The translations under genes were made by a program, and so were the position numbers. From positions 1 through 27,966 of IMG/VR virus record IMGVR_UViG_3300013128_000027: 27,966 nt of DNA, one strand, 5' to 3'. The stretch is from a virus. Under the pieces are notes generated by a model. It was not told the DNA's origin. It ran no database searches and was given only the letters and a program-made list of their open reading frames with translations. Positions within the stretch are counted from its first letter, which is position 1, and each line of letters starts with the position of its first letter. Below, piece by piece: positions 7,247 through 12,891 of this stretch.

Positions 7247-7443
7247 CGACTCCTCATTTTGTTTAACCGTATATTCAGGCTTTCTATATCTTTGAGCAAA
7301 TCATCAAGCTCATTTCTATGAGATTTTCGGTCATTGTTTGACTCCCCTCGATTCCATAGAAAAAGGGATATCATGACACCCACGATGGAAAACACTCCGA
7401 AACCGATTGCGATCACTATGCTTAGTACTTCTGTGTTTGTCAT
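7243..7443 (-). CDS. Small membrane protein with cytoplasmic or periplasmic coiled coil (i-spanin-like candidate)
   Basis: A 66-aa protein: one transmembrane segment (about residues 7-30, I/V/F/G-rich) then L-W-N-R-G-E-S and a charged heptad-like helix (L-D-D-L-L-K-D-I-E-S-L-N-I-R-L). First gene of the two-gene minus-strand cassette inside the head module. Architecture suits an inner-membrane spanin subunit. The positive charge just after the membrane segment argues for the C-terminus staying in the cytoplasm, so other roles (moron or superinfection membrane protein) are open. No strong Shine-Dalgarno; AT-rich leader upstream with GATATGATATAG as a possible -10. Confidence 0.6.
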   Translation of the reverse strand: MTNTEVLSIVIAIGFGVFSIVGVMISLFLWNRGESNNDRKSHRNELDDLLKDIESLNIRLNKMRSR

Positions 7444-7688
7444 ATACGTATTCTTTTTCGACTATATCATATCAAAAGCTTAGATTTTTAAAAGCTAAAA
7501 GAAAATTTTGCTCAAAAACGCCTCCACATAGCAACGTGAGCGGGAAAGCATTTTGTTTTCCCATTCCAAATTAAATAAATTTTTTGTAAAATCAGCTTTG
7601 ACAGTATCGCACCTCGTCAGTGCATCGGGCTGTGTGCCGCGTTTCGCCTAGCGGACAATTATATTACTAATCCTTATTGGATTATATT
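7444..7688. other. Divergent intergenic region upstream of capsid gene
   Basis: A 245-bp gap between the minus-strand cassette and the capsid start. It holds the inverted copy of a translation-start block (7515-7554), a GGGAAA/TTTCCC hairpin (7542-7560) and a structured leader (GCAC/GTGC and CCGC/GCGG stems, about 7608-7655). A TTGACA at 7598-7603 has no good -10 at 17 bp. The capsid leader is therefore likely structured, but I cannot place its promoter. Confidence 0.4.
7515..7554 (-). repeat. Inverted copy of the start-region block found at 15703-15743
   Basis: Read on the minus strand it begins AAAATGCTTTCCCGCTCAC, 19 bases identical to the start of 15703-15743. It then continues TGCTA and GTGGAGGC with few differences. 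At 15703 the block provides the GGAGG and start of a tail gene. Here no ORF follows; the frame after GGAGG meets TAG within a few codons. Confidence 0.8.
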
Positions 7689-8132
7689 ATGACAGCATCT
7701 ACAGGGATTACCACGATAAGCAATCTAGCTCCAGAAATGCCTTTGCAAGCTAGTGAAGACTTATTGTCAACCCCAATGTTTAACCTCATTTTCTCCTTCG
7801 GTGCAGATCTGCACTTTGCGGAAGCCTATATGGGCCGCACAGTCCGTCTCAGCCGTTTTGAGAGATTGTCTACTGACGGCGGTCAGCTTGATGGTTCTGG
7901 TATTGATCCAGCACCTGAAGTTCCCGTTCGTTCAGATGTAGACGCAACTGTTGAGATCTATGGCAAAACCATAGTGACCAACGAGCAGGTTGCGCTCTTT
8001 GAAAATAGCAAAACGTTAACGAAGTTTACCGCTCTCCTTGGTCAGTGGCTGAGAGAGAAGGAAGACCTCTTAATGAGAGACCTTTACGCTAGCTCAGCGT
8101 CGTACATTAACTGTACGGGTGGAGTTAACGGT
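7689..8132 (+). CDS. Major capsid protein, exon 1 (148 codons)
   Basis: First exon of a capsid gene split by two group I introns. Joining 7689-8132, 8367-8708 and 9829-10005 gives one 320-aa protein, a usual length for an HK97-fold, N4-gp56-like shell protein. Exon 1 supplies the N-terminal arm (S-N-L-A-P-E-M-P-L-Q-A), the E-loop region (G-R-T-V-R-L-S-R-F-E-R-L) and the spine helix (L-L-G-Q-W-L-R-E-K-E-D-L-L-M-R-D-L-Y), ending N-C-T-G-G-V-N-G. Start at ATG 7689; a TTG 12 nt upstream is in frame but less likely. Without splicing the frame runs 18 codons into the intron and stops at 8186. Follows the scaffold, as expected for a shell gene. Confidence 0.85.
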
Positions 8133-8366
8133 AGAATGATTGCCGTTATAAAATCTTTGGTGATGGACTCGAAACTCGCAGCGTGAAAGACGGCGATAAC
8201 GAGGCGCAAGCAGGGAAACCATGCAGCGTGAACGTAGCAAGCCCAGAGACCCAGAAATGGGATGCAGTGCTCTGAACAGTCGGGAAACCGATTGAGGGAA
8301 GTGCAATAGGCTTCCTCGCCAGTAGGTAACATTTTGTAACCAACTGGTCATAAAGTAACAGAAAAG
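8133..8366 (+). ncRNA. Group I self-splicing intron 1 in the capsid gene (no ORF)
   Basis: A 234-nt intron. P1: exon AACGGT (8127-8132) pairs with internal guide GCCGTT, giving five Watson-Crick pairs and the required U-G at the 5' splice site. P10: the next exon's GATCA (8367-8371) pairs with TGATT (8137-8141) just ahead of the guide. The core has TAACGAGGCGCAAGC (8197-8211) and GCAGCGTGA (8223-8231), both shared with intron 2. P7 is AAGCC (8239-8243) with GGCTT (8309-8313), enclosing a stem AGTCGG/CCGATT. The last base is G8366, after AAGTAACAGA. Removal joins exons 1 and 2 in phase. Confidence 0.88.
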
Positions 8367-8708
8367 GATCAACCCTCGGAGATCTCTCGTTCTGATGTGA
8401 ACAACATCGAGAGGATCTTACTTGGTAACGACGCCAGGTCTATGTTGGAAGTAATCGAAGCCGAAAATAAATTCGGCACGTCTCCAACTAGAGATGCTTT
8501 CCTTGCGCTTGCAAGTACGGATATCACATCCGATTTGCAAAACGTATCAGGAGTGCTTCTCAAGAACGCTTATCCTTCACAAGAGGGTCTGCGTCCTGAA
8601 GAGTATTGCTCGATTTCGCGCTTTAGATTCTTCGTGTCTTCACGGGGTATCAAAGTTCCGAATTCGTCCATGCTCGGAGCGAACGTTTATAAAGTCCCAA
8701 TGTTCGGT
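8367..8708 (+). CDS. Major capsid protein, exon 2 (114 codons)
   Basis: Begins D-Q-P-S-E-I-S-R in the frame joined by splicing at 8132/8367 and ends V-P-M-F-G at 8708. It carries the central alpha/beta region of the shell protein, including the I-E-R-I-L-L-G-N-D-A-R-S-M-L helix and the F-R-F-F-V-S-S-R-G-I-K-V-P-N strand pair of the A-domain/P-domain. A naive call from GTG 8397 would miss its first ten codons and would run past the true exon end (Q-A-A then stop) into intron 2. Confidence 0.82.
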
Positions 8709-8886
8709 CAAGCAGCTTAGCCGAATTAAAACCATCTCTAATTGACTCGGAGGCCCGATGGGGTAACGAGGCGCAAGCGAAAGCAGCGTGAGAGACTAAA
8801 CGAGATGGACTCTGCAAAGAGTATGCAATAGTCCGATCCACTCGAATATATGAAGGAGTGGAGGCTGACAGAAATGATCAGTCCGC

Positions 8887-9786
8887 TTAAACACCTTTTT
8901 GATTTAGGGCTTTGACCTTATGGTAAATGTCATTCTTAAGAAGCAAGATGGAATCTCTCCAAGAATAAAAATCTTTGGCAAGACTTCCTTTTCTCTTCCT
9001 GCTGATATCTATAAGTCTAAGAACTTCCTTGGCCTGTTCAGATTTATGAACAAGATGAGGAAGAGTCCTTTTCAAGATTTCTTCGAGATTTTTGCCAGAT
9101 ATATGAAGATCAAGAATGGAACTATGGAGATTGTATCTTCCTTTTTCAAGGAAAAATACATTTCCTCCAAACCGTTCCATCATCCATTTAATAACAGGAT
9201 ATTTTGTGTTTCCACATCTTATATAAGGTCTAAAACACAAATATTTCCCATGTGCTTTTCTTTTATTGATGCATATGCAGCACTCTGCGTCTATAAATCC
9301 AGACATATATTGATAGTCAGTTTCAGATGGCTCGATTGTATTTTTCAAAAGATTCATTTCTTTTGGGAAATTTTCGTATGCAGGATTTTGTCCTCTCTGA
9401 ATTTTTATCAATTTTACAAGTTGATTTCTTTTGCAAGGTTCAAATTCCTTAAAGTTCATGCAAGTCAAGCATTGATCTTTTTTCTCTATAAGAAATGGCA
9501 AAATATTTTTAAGAAATCCGTCATTCGGAACGTTTTTCCTGTAAAGGAAAAGTTGTGCTTGGTTTTCGATAATCTTCTTATGTTTATAAATAGAACCACC
9601 AAAGTTTTCTTTTATAAAATTAAGACATTTTATTTGTTTTCCACATATCGAAATTTGACAAAGGTAATCTGTACATTTTACTGGAGATATTTTTCTTCTT
9701 CTTTCTCTTTTGGAGACGTTCAGAACGAAACTTCCGTCTCCATCTATGTATCCAGCAAGATAAGGAAAAGGTTTATCTTTTTGCAT
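8887..9786 (-). CDS. LAGLIDADG homing endonuclease (antisense, inside intron 2)
   Basis: A 299-aa protein with two LAGLIDADG motifs: L-A-G-Y-I-D-G-D-G at residues 10-18 and M-S-G-F-I-D-A-E-C at 161-169. Both catalytic acids (D17, E168) are present, so it looks like an intact single-chain double-motif enzyme that cuts intronless capsid alleles to spread the intron. It is highly basic, as is usual for DNA-binding nucleases. Unusually it runs against the host gene. It has its own candidate promoter in the intron tail: TTACTT, 17 bp, TACAAT (plus-strand 9793-9821), with the ATG only about 7 nt beyond the -10 and no clear Shine-Dalgarno. A plus-strand frame over the same bases is its shadow. Confidence 0.92.
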   Translation of the reverse strand: MQKDKPFPYLAGYIDGDGSFVLNVSKRERRRKISPVKCTDYLCQISICGKQIKCLNFIKENFGGSIYKHKKIIENQAQLFLYRKNVPNDGFLKNILPFLIEKKDQCLTCMNFKEFEPCKRNQLVKLIKIQRGQNPAYENFPKEMNLLKNTIEPSETDYQYMSGFIDAECCICINKRKAHGKYLCFRPYIRCGNTKYPVIKWMMERFGGNVFFLEKGRYNLHSSILDLHISGKNLEEILKRTLPHLVHKSEQAKEVLRLIDISRKRKGSLAKDFYSWRDSILLLKNDIYHKVKALNQKGV

Positions 9787-9792
9787 AGGTAT

Positions 9793-9821
9793 ATTGTACA
9801 GTCATTTAAGTTAAAAAGTAA
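9793..9821 (-). promoter_or_regulatory. Candidate promoter for the antisense endonuclease
   Basis: On the minus strand, TTACTT and TACAAT are separated by 17 bp and face the endonuclease start. The bases also belong to the intron 3' end, so the element does two jobs. Confidence 0.4.
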
Positions 9822-9828
9822 CAGATTG

Positions 9829-10005
9829 TTAGAAGCCACTTCCAAAATCGAGCAGAACACTTACTCAGCCGTTGTAGGATATCGCCCACCATGGGTTGTA
9901 TCTTCTGTGGCTCAGAACTGTCAGCTGTACGCTAAGTTTGCACTCGCTCGCGCGATTACAAACCAAAACTGGCTGTCAGGACTTAACTGTACACAAAGAC
10001 TGTAA
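9829..10005 (+). CDS. Major capsid protein, exon 3 (58 codons plus stop)
   Basis: Begins L-E-A-T-S-K-I-E-Q after the intron's terminal G9828 and ends L-N-C-T-Q-R-L. It completes the shell protein with G-Y-R-P-P-W-V-V-S-S-V-A-Q-N and a long helix (Y-A-K-F-A-L-A-R-A-I-T-N-Q-N-W). Position 9829 is the only in-phase junction near here that follows a G. The frame upstream is open only because it shadows the endonuclease gene. Confidence 0.82.
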   Translation, partial: LEATSKIEQNTYSAVVGYRPPWVVSSVAQNCQLYAKFALARAITNQNWLSGLNCTQRL

Positions 10006-10016
10006 AGGAGGGGATC

Positions 10017-10958
10017 ATGTTTACATTGCTAATGCAAGATTCTTTCATTTCTACGGGATCTGCGTACGATATCGATCTTCCAGGTGATTGGAGCTCCATT
10101 GAAGTAACAAACGTTACTCAAGCAGGCACTACTCAAACACCAGGAAGAGGCTTTAAATTTGAAGCTGTAAAAGGCGATCCGGAAGGCAGCCAGCTCAGAT
10201 ATTTCAAATCTGATGGTTCTAATGCCGTGAATGTAGATACCGACTCCTCAGGCGGATTTACATATTACGAAAGCTTTCCAGCTCCTGGCCCGCAAGTGTC
10301 AGGAACTGCTATCACAGCAGCCAACCCAGCTGTTGTTACCATGACCAACACGTTCTCTAATAATGATCGTGTTGTGCTTTATGGAACGACAGGGATGCTT
10401 CAAATTGCTGGCATGAGTTTTACCATTTCCTCCGTTTCCGGTTCTGGATTTACTCTCTTGGGTCTCGACTCAAGCGCGTTCTCCGCTCCTGCCACGGCTG
10501 TGAAAGCAAGGCTTGTATCTCCTGTCGATCCTGTTGCTCCTATGACTCTCTACGTGACTAAAATCACACAAGCGAGTCAAGCTGTTGTAACAGTGTCCAC
10601 AAAGCATGATTACCAAGTGAATCAGTTGGTACACTTTAGTGTTCCTTCTTCAATGGGCATGCAGCAGATGGATCAAAAGACGGGCAAAATTGTCGCTGTG
10701 ACGGATTATACCATGACAGTGGACATCAATAGCTCTTCTTTTAGCGCCTTTGCTTTCCCTGCAAGCTCACTTTCGCCAACATCTAGATTGTTTGCGACTG
10801 TGGCTCCAGCAGGTCAAAGAAATGGCTACAATGTGGATCAAGTGCCGTTCCACAGTGGGCTTTTCATTCCTTTTATCAGGCTTGCAGCCGGTGCTCAGTC
10901 ACCTGCTGGATCTTCTGGTGATGTCATGGTATGGAAAGTTTGGAGAAAGGAGAATTAA
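10017..10958 (+). CDS. Head decoration/structural protein with two FCCH-like beta domains
   Basis: A 313-aa, Ser/Thr/Val-rich beta protein directly after the capsid gene, with a strong ribosome site (AAAGGAGGGG). Two repeats, about residues 95-155 and 178-245, share the pattern 'I-T-x-A-x-x-A-V-V-T-V ... G-M-x-x-x ... F-T-I/I-V-A-V ... F-T-L/M-T-V-D ... S-x-F-S-A'. This matches the small beta domain called FCCH (ubiquitin-activating E1) in phage structural proteins. Place and composition suggest a capsid decoration or neck protein. The last 35 residues (H-S-G-L-F-I-P-F-I-R-L) look like a separate conserved tail. Two hairpins follow the gene. Confidence 0.7.
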   Translation: MFTLLMQDSFISTGSAYDIDLPGDWSSIEVTNVTQAGTTQTPGRGFKFEAVKGDPEGSQLRYFKSDGSNAVNVDTDSSGGFTYYESFPAPGPQVSGTAITAANPAVVTMTNTFSNNDRVVLYGTTGMLQIAGMSFTISSVSGSGFTLLGLDSSAFSAPATAVKARLVSPVDPVAPMTLYVTKITQASQAVVTVSTKHDYQVNQLVHFSVPSSMGMQQMDQKTGKIVAVTDYTMTVDINSSSFSAFAFPASSLSPTSRLFATVAPAGQRNGYNVDQVPFHSGLFIPFIRLAAGAQSPAGSSGDVMVWKVWRKEN

Positions 10959-10998
10959 TCTCCTTTTGCCGAAAGAGGGGGATGCATATCCCCCTTTT
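10946..10998 (+). terminator. Two back-to-back stem-loops (terminator pair)
   Basis: First hairpin: AAAGGAGA (10946-10953) with TCTCCTTT, loop ATTAA, ending in TTTT; it contains the stop codon. Second: AAAGAGGGGGAT with ATCCCCCTTTT (10972-10998), loop GCAT. Each has a GC stem and a T-run, so this is a strong end to the capsid/decoration transcript. Confidence 0.75.
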
Positions 10999-11053
10999 CC
11001 TAGTTGCGAAGTATCTTAACGAGATCTTTTTCTGAGAGTGGAGAAAAATTTTT

Positions 11054-11443
11054 ATGAAACAATACACAACGCCGGAAGGCAAAAAACATGGCTTGATCAG
11101 CACCCTTCCAAATTCAAGTAAAACAATCAATGTGGATGCTAAGATCAAGGAAGAATACGAAAGAAAGCGCAAAGAAGACGGTAAAATCAAGAAGGCACAG
11201 TACCTTCACAAAAACGGGTCAGGCAATTATCTGGTGAAGCCATATTGCAGATACGCGGGAGAACCTCTCCAGATGTATTTGTTCCTGCACGGACACGAAT
11301 ATGAAGTTCCTTTTGGATTGATTGAAGAAGTAAATAATGTTAAAGAAGTGGAGAGGTCAGAGATTTTAGACAGAGATGGAATCCCGACCATAAAAGATAG
11401 AATACCAGACAAAACTCATAGATTTGTTCCAACAGGATTTTAA
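11054..11443 (+). CDS. Hypothetical structural-module protein, 129 aa
   Basis: Lys/Glu-rich first half (E-E-Y-E-R-K-R-K-E-D-G-K-I) and a beta-like second half (P-L-Q-M-Y-L-F-L-H-G-H-E-Y-E-V-P-F-G-L). Its stop abuts the next start (TAAATG). GTGGAG upstream is the ribosome site, about 10 nt from the ATG. Position between decoration protein and adaptor suggests a virion or head-completion role; no family recognised. Confidence 0.65.
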   Translation: MKQYTTPEGKKHGLISTLPNSSKTINVDAKIKEEYERKRKEDGKIKKAQYLHKNGSGNYLVKPYCRYAGEPLQMYLFLHGHEYEVPFGLIEEVNNVKEVERSEILDRDGIPTIKDRIPDKTHRFVPTGF

Positions 11444-12526
11444 ATGGTCGTACAAGCAAATTCCACTTTAGCGCAGATTAGACGGGATGTCAGATCCCTC
11501 ACATCAAGCCCAGGTGAATCTAGCTTGCCGAATGCTGTGATTGATCAGAAGATCAATCAGTACTATTCGCAAAAGTTCCCTTACAGCATAAAGATGGATG
11601 TTTTAAGAACCGTCTACAGCATCTATACATCTCCTTTTGTGGATACTTATCCTCTGGATATCAACTCTTATCAGGGAATAAGAGCCCCCGTGTATTTTCA
11701 GGGAATACGGGGGCAGTTCTTTAAAGATAGACAGCAGTTTTTCAATATGTGGACTAGGTTTCCCACCCAATTCTTCCCGGTGCAAGGAGACGGGGTTACT
11801 CAAGTGTTTCAGTTCACTCTTGGAGCTCCAATCGGGGCTCGAACTGTTACGATTGGTGGAGTAGATATCAATGGAAATATCGTGAGGATCACCGATGATG
11901 GAGGAATTTTCGCTGCTACCTACGGTAACAAACGAACTAGTGGGAACCTTTTGCTCATTTCTTCAGATGTGCAAGGTGATATTGTGCCTCCTATTCCTCC
12001 ATCTTCTCCTATTGCCTCAGTAAATCCTCCAGCAATAAACCCAGAAATACCTACAAACGCTCTCAATGTCGGTACAGTTGACTATGTAACTGGCGAATTC
12101 AACATCTCTCTTCCCACGCCCTTAAAAGTAGGCTCTCAGCTGAGCGTATGGGTTTACCAGTATCAAGCAGGAAGACCTTGGTGCCTTCTTTTTTGGAACA
12201 ACGAATTCACAGTGCGTCCTATTCCTAATGACGTTTACAAGATCGACGTAGAGGCTTATCAAGTGCCAACGCAATTCATGTCTACTACTCAAGATCCTAC
12301 TCTAAATCAATGGTCTCGCTTGATTGCTATCGGGGCAGCGGTCTATATCTTGGAAGACCGTCAAGACGTGGAGGGAGTAAATTTCCTTGGGGAGATGTAC
12401 GATCGAGAAGAGAGTATCACTCTCGAGAGACAGGCGACCGAGGAGATTGGTCAAAGGAACACTACCATGTTTGCTGATATAATACAGTCTCAGAATTATG
12501 GAAACTTTAACAACTCATGGTTTTAG
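11444..12526 (+). CDS. Head-to-tail adaptor / neck protein candidate
   Basis: A 360-aa protein starting A-N-S-T-L-A-Q-I-R-R-D-V-R-S-L-T-S-S-P. A helical region follows (V-I-D-Q-K-I-N-Q-Y-Y), then aromatic-rich beta segments. This opening and the R-P-I-P-N-D-V-Y-K-I-D-V-E-A-Y-Q-V-P stretch near residue 260 are familiar from adaptor (gp4-like) proteins of short-tailed phages, which sit under the portal. A beta insertion (about 125-230) holds a Pro-rich stretch (P-P-I-P-P-S-S-P). The C-terminus is helical (E-S-I-T-L-E-R-Q-A). Assignment rests on position and general pattern. Confidence 0.6.
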   Translation: MVVQANSTLAQIRRDVRSLTSSPGESSLPNAVIDQKINQYYSQKFPYSIKMDVLRTVYSIYTSPFVDTYPLDINSYQGIRAPVYFQGIRGQFFKDRQQFFNMWTRFPTQFFPVQGDGVTQVFQFTLGAPIGARTVTIGGVDINGNIVRITDDGGIFAATYGNKRTSGNLLLISSDVQGDIVPPIPPSSPIASVNPPAINPEIPTNALNVGTVDYVTGEFNISLPTPLKVGSQLSVWVYQYQAGRPWCLLFWNNEFTVRPIPNDVYKIDVEAYQVPTQFMSTTQDPTLNQWSRLIAIGAAVYILEDRQDVEGVNFLGEMYDREESITLERQATEEIGQRNTTMFADIIQSQNYGNFNNSWF

Positions 12527-12556
12527 AAAATTAGCAATTTTAGTAGAGGTAGCACA

Positions 12557-12742
12557 ATGGAAAAGAACTGGATCGCAGAGGCAGTCAAACACAAGGGAAG
12601 TTTGCATCGATCTCTTCATGTTCCACAAGGAAAGAAAATAGGAATGAAGAAGATTGAGGAAGCCACGCATTCTAAAAGTCCAACAGTTCGCAAGAAGGCT
12701 AACTTAGCAAAGACTCTTTCCAAACTTAGAAAGAAAAAATGA
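12557..12742 (+). CDS. Small basic virion-module protein, 61 aa
   Basis: The opening N-W-I-A-E-A-V-K-H-K-G-S-L-H-R-S-L and the C-terminal V-R-K-K-A-N-L-A-K-T-L are typical of a small Lys-rich protein often found next to tail genes in phage genomes. The product is strongly basic. AGAGGT upstream serves as ribosome site. The stop overlaps the next start (ATGA). Function unknown; DNA- or RNA-binding is plausible from charge. Confidence 0.75.
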   Translation: MEKNWIAEAVKHKGSLHRSLHVPQGKKIGMKKIEEATHSKSPTVRKKANLAKTLSKLRKKK

Positions 12743-12891
12743 TACATGTAAAGCATAAGCGTCTTATAGATTTTAGGGAAAAGTACGATTTAAGCGTGGA
12801 AGTATATAGCAAGGAAAATATCATGAAGATTGTGAAAGAGGCTTTATATGCAGTATCAAAAAATTATCCATCAGATAATCGGCGATTTTAA
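12739..12891 (+). CDS. Tiny hypothetical protein, 50 aa
   Basis: Locked between its neighbours by overlaps on both sides: ATGA with the preceding stop and TAATG with the following start. The product is charged and helical (N-I-M-K-I-V-K-E-A-L-Y-A-V) with a basic end. No family recognised; the double overlap supports it being a real gene. Confidence 0.6.
   Translation: MIHVKHKRLIDFREKYDLSVEVYSKENIMKIVKEALYAVSKNYPSDNRRF

Larger units (their letters stand above)
8709..9828 (+). ncRNA. Group I intron 2 in the capsid gene, carrying an antisense homing endonuclease
   Basis: A 1,120-nt intron. P1: exon TTCGGT (8703-8708) pairs with guide GCCGAA (8719-8724), again with U-G at the splice site. P3: CTCG (8746-8749) with CGAG (8801-8804). 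Core block TAACGAGGCGCAAGC (8764-8778) and GCAGCGTGA (8783-8791). P7: GACTA (8794-8798) with TAGTC (8829-8833); P8: ACTCT/AGAGT hairpin (8809-8822). The 3' end AAGTAACAGATTG (G9828) matches the intron 1 end. The endonuclease gene fills the peripheral region 3' of the core (8887-9786), leaving the catalytic core intact. Confidence 0.88.

Noticed and set aside
7598-7626. TTGACA as the capsid promoter
   Set aside because: The -35 is perfect but at 17 bp there is only TGCATC, and no better -10 at 16-19 bp.
8920-10005. Long plus-strand frame (361 codons) across intron 2 and exon 3
   Set aside because: Most of it is the complement of the LAGLIDADG gene, with Phe/Lys/Ser-rich shadow composition. 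Only 9829-10005 is coding, as capsid exon 3.
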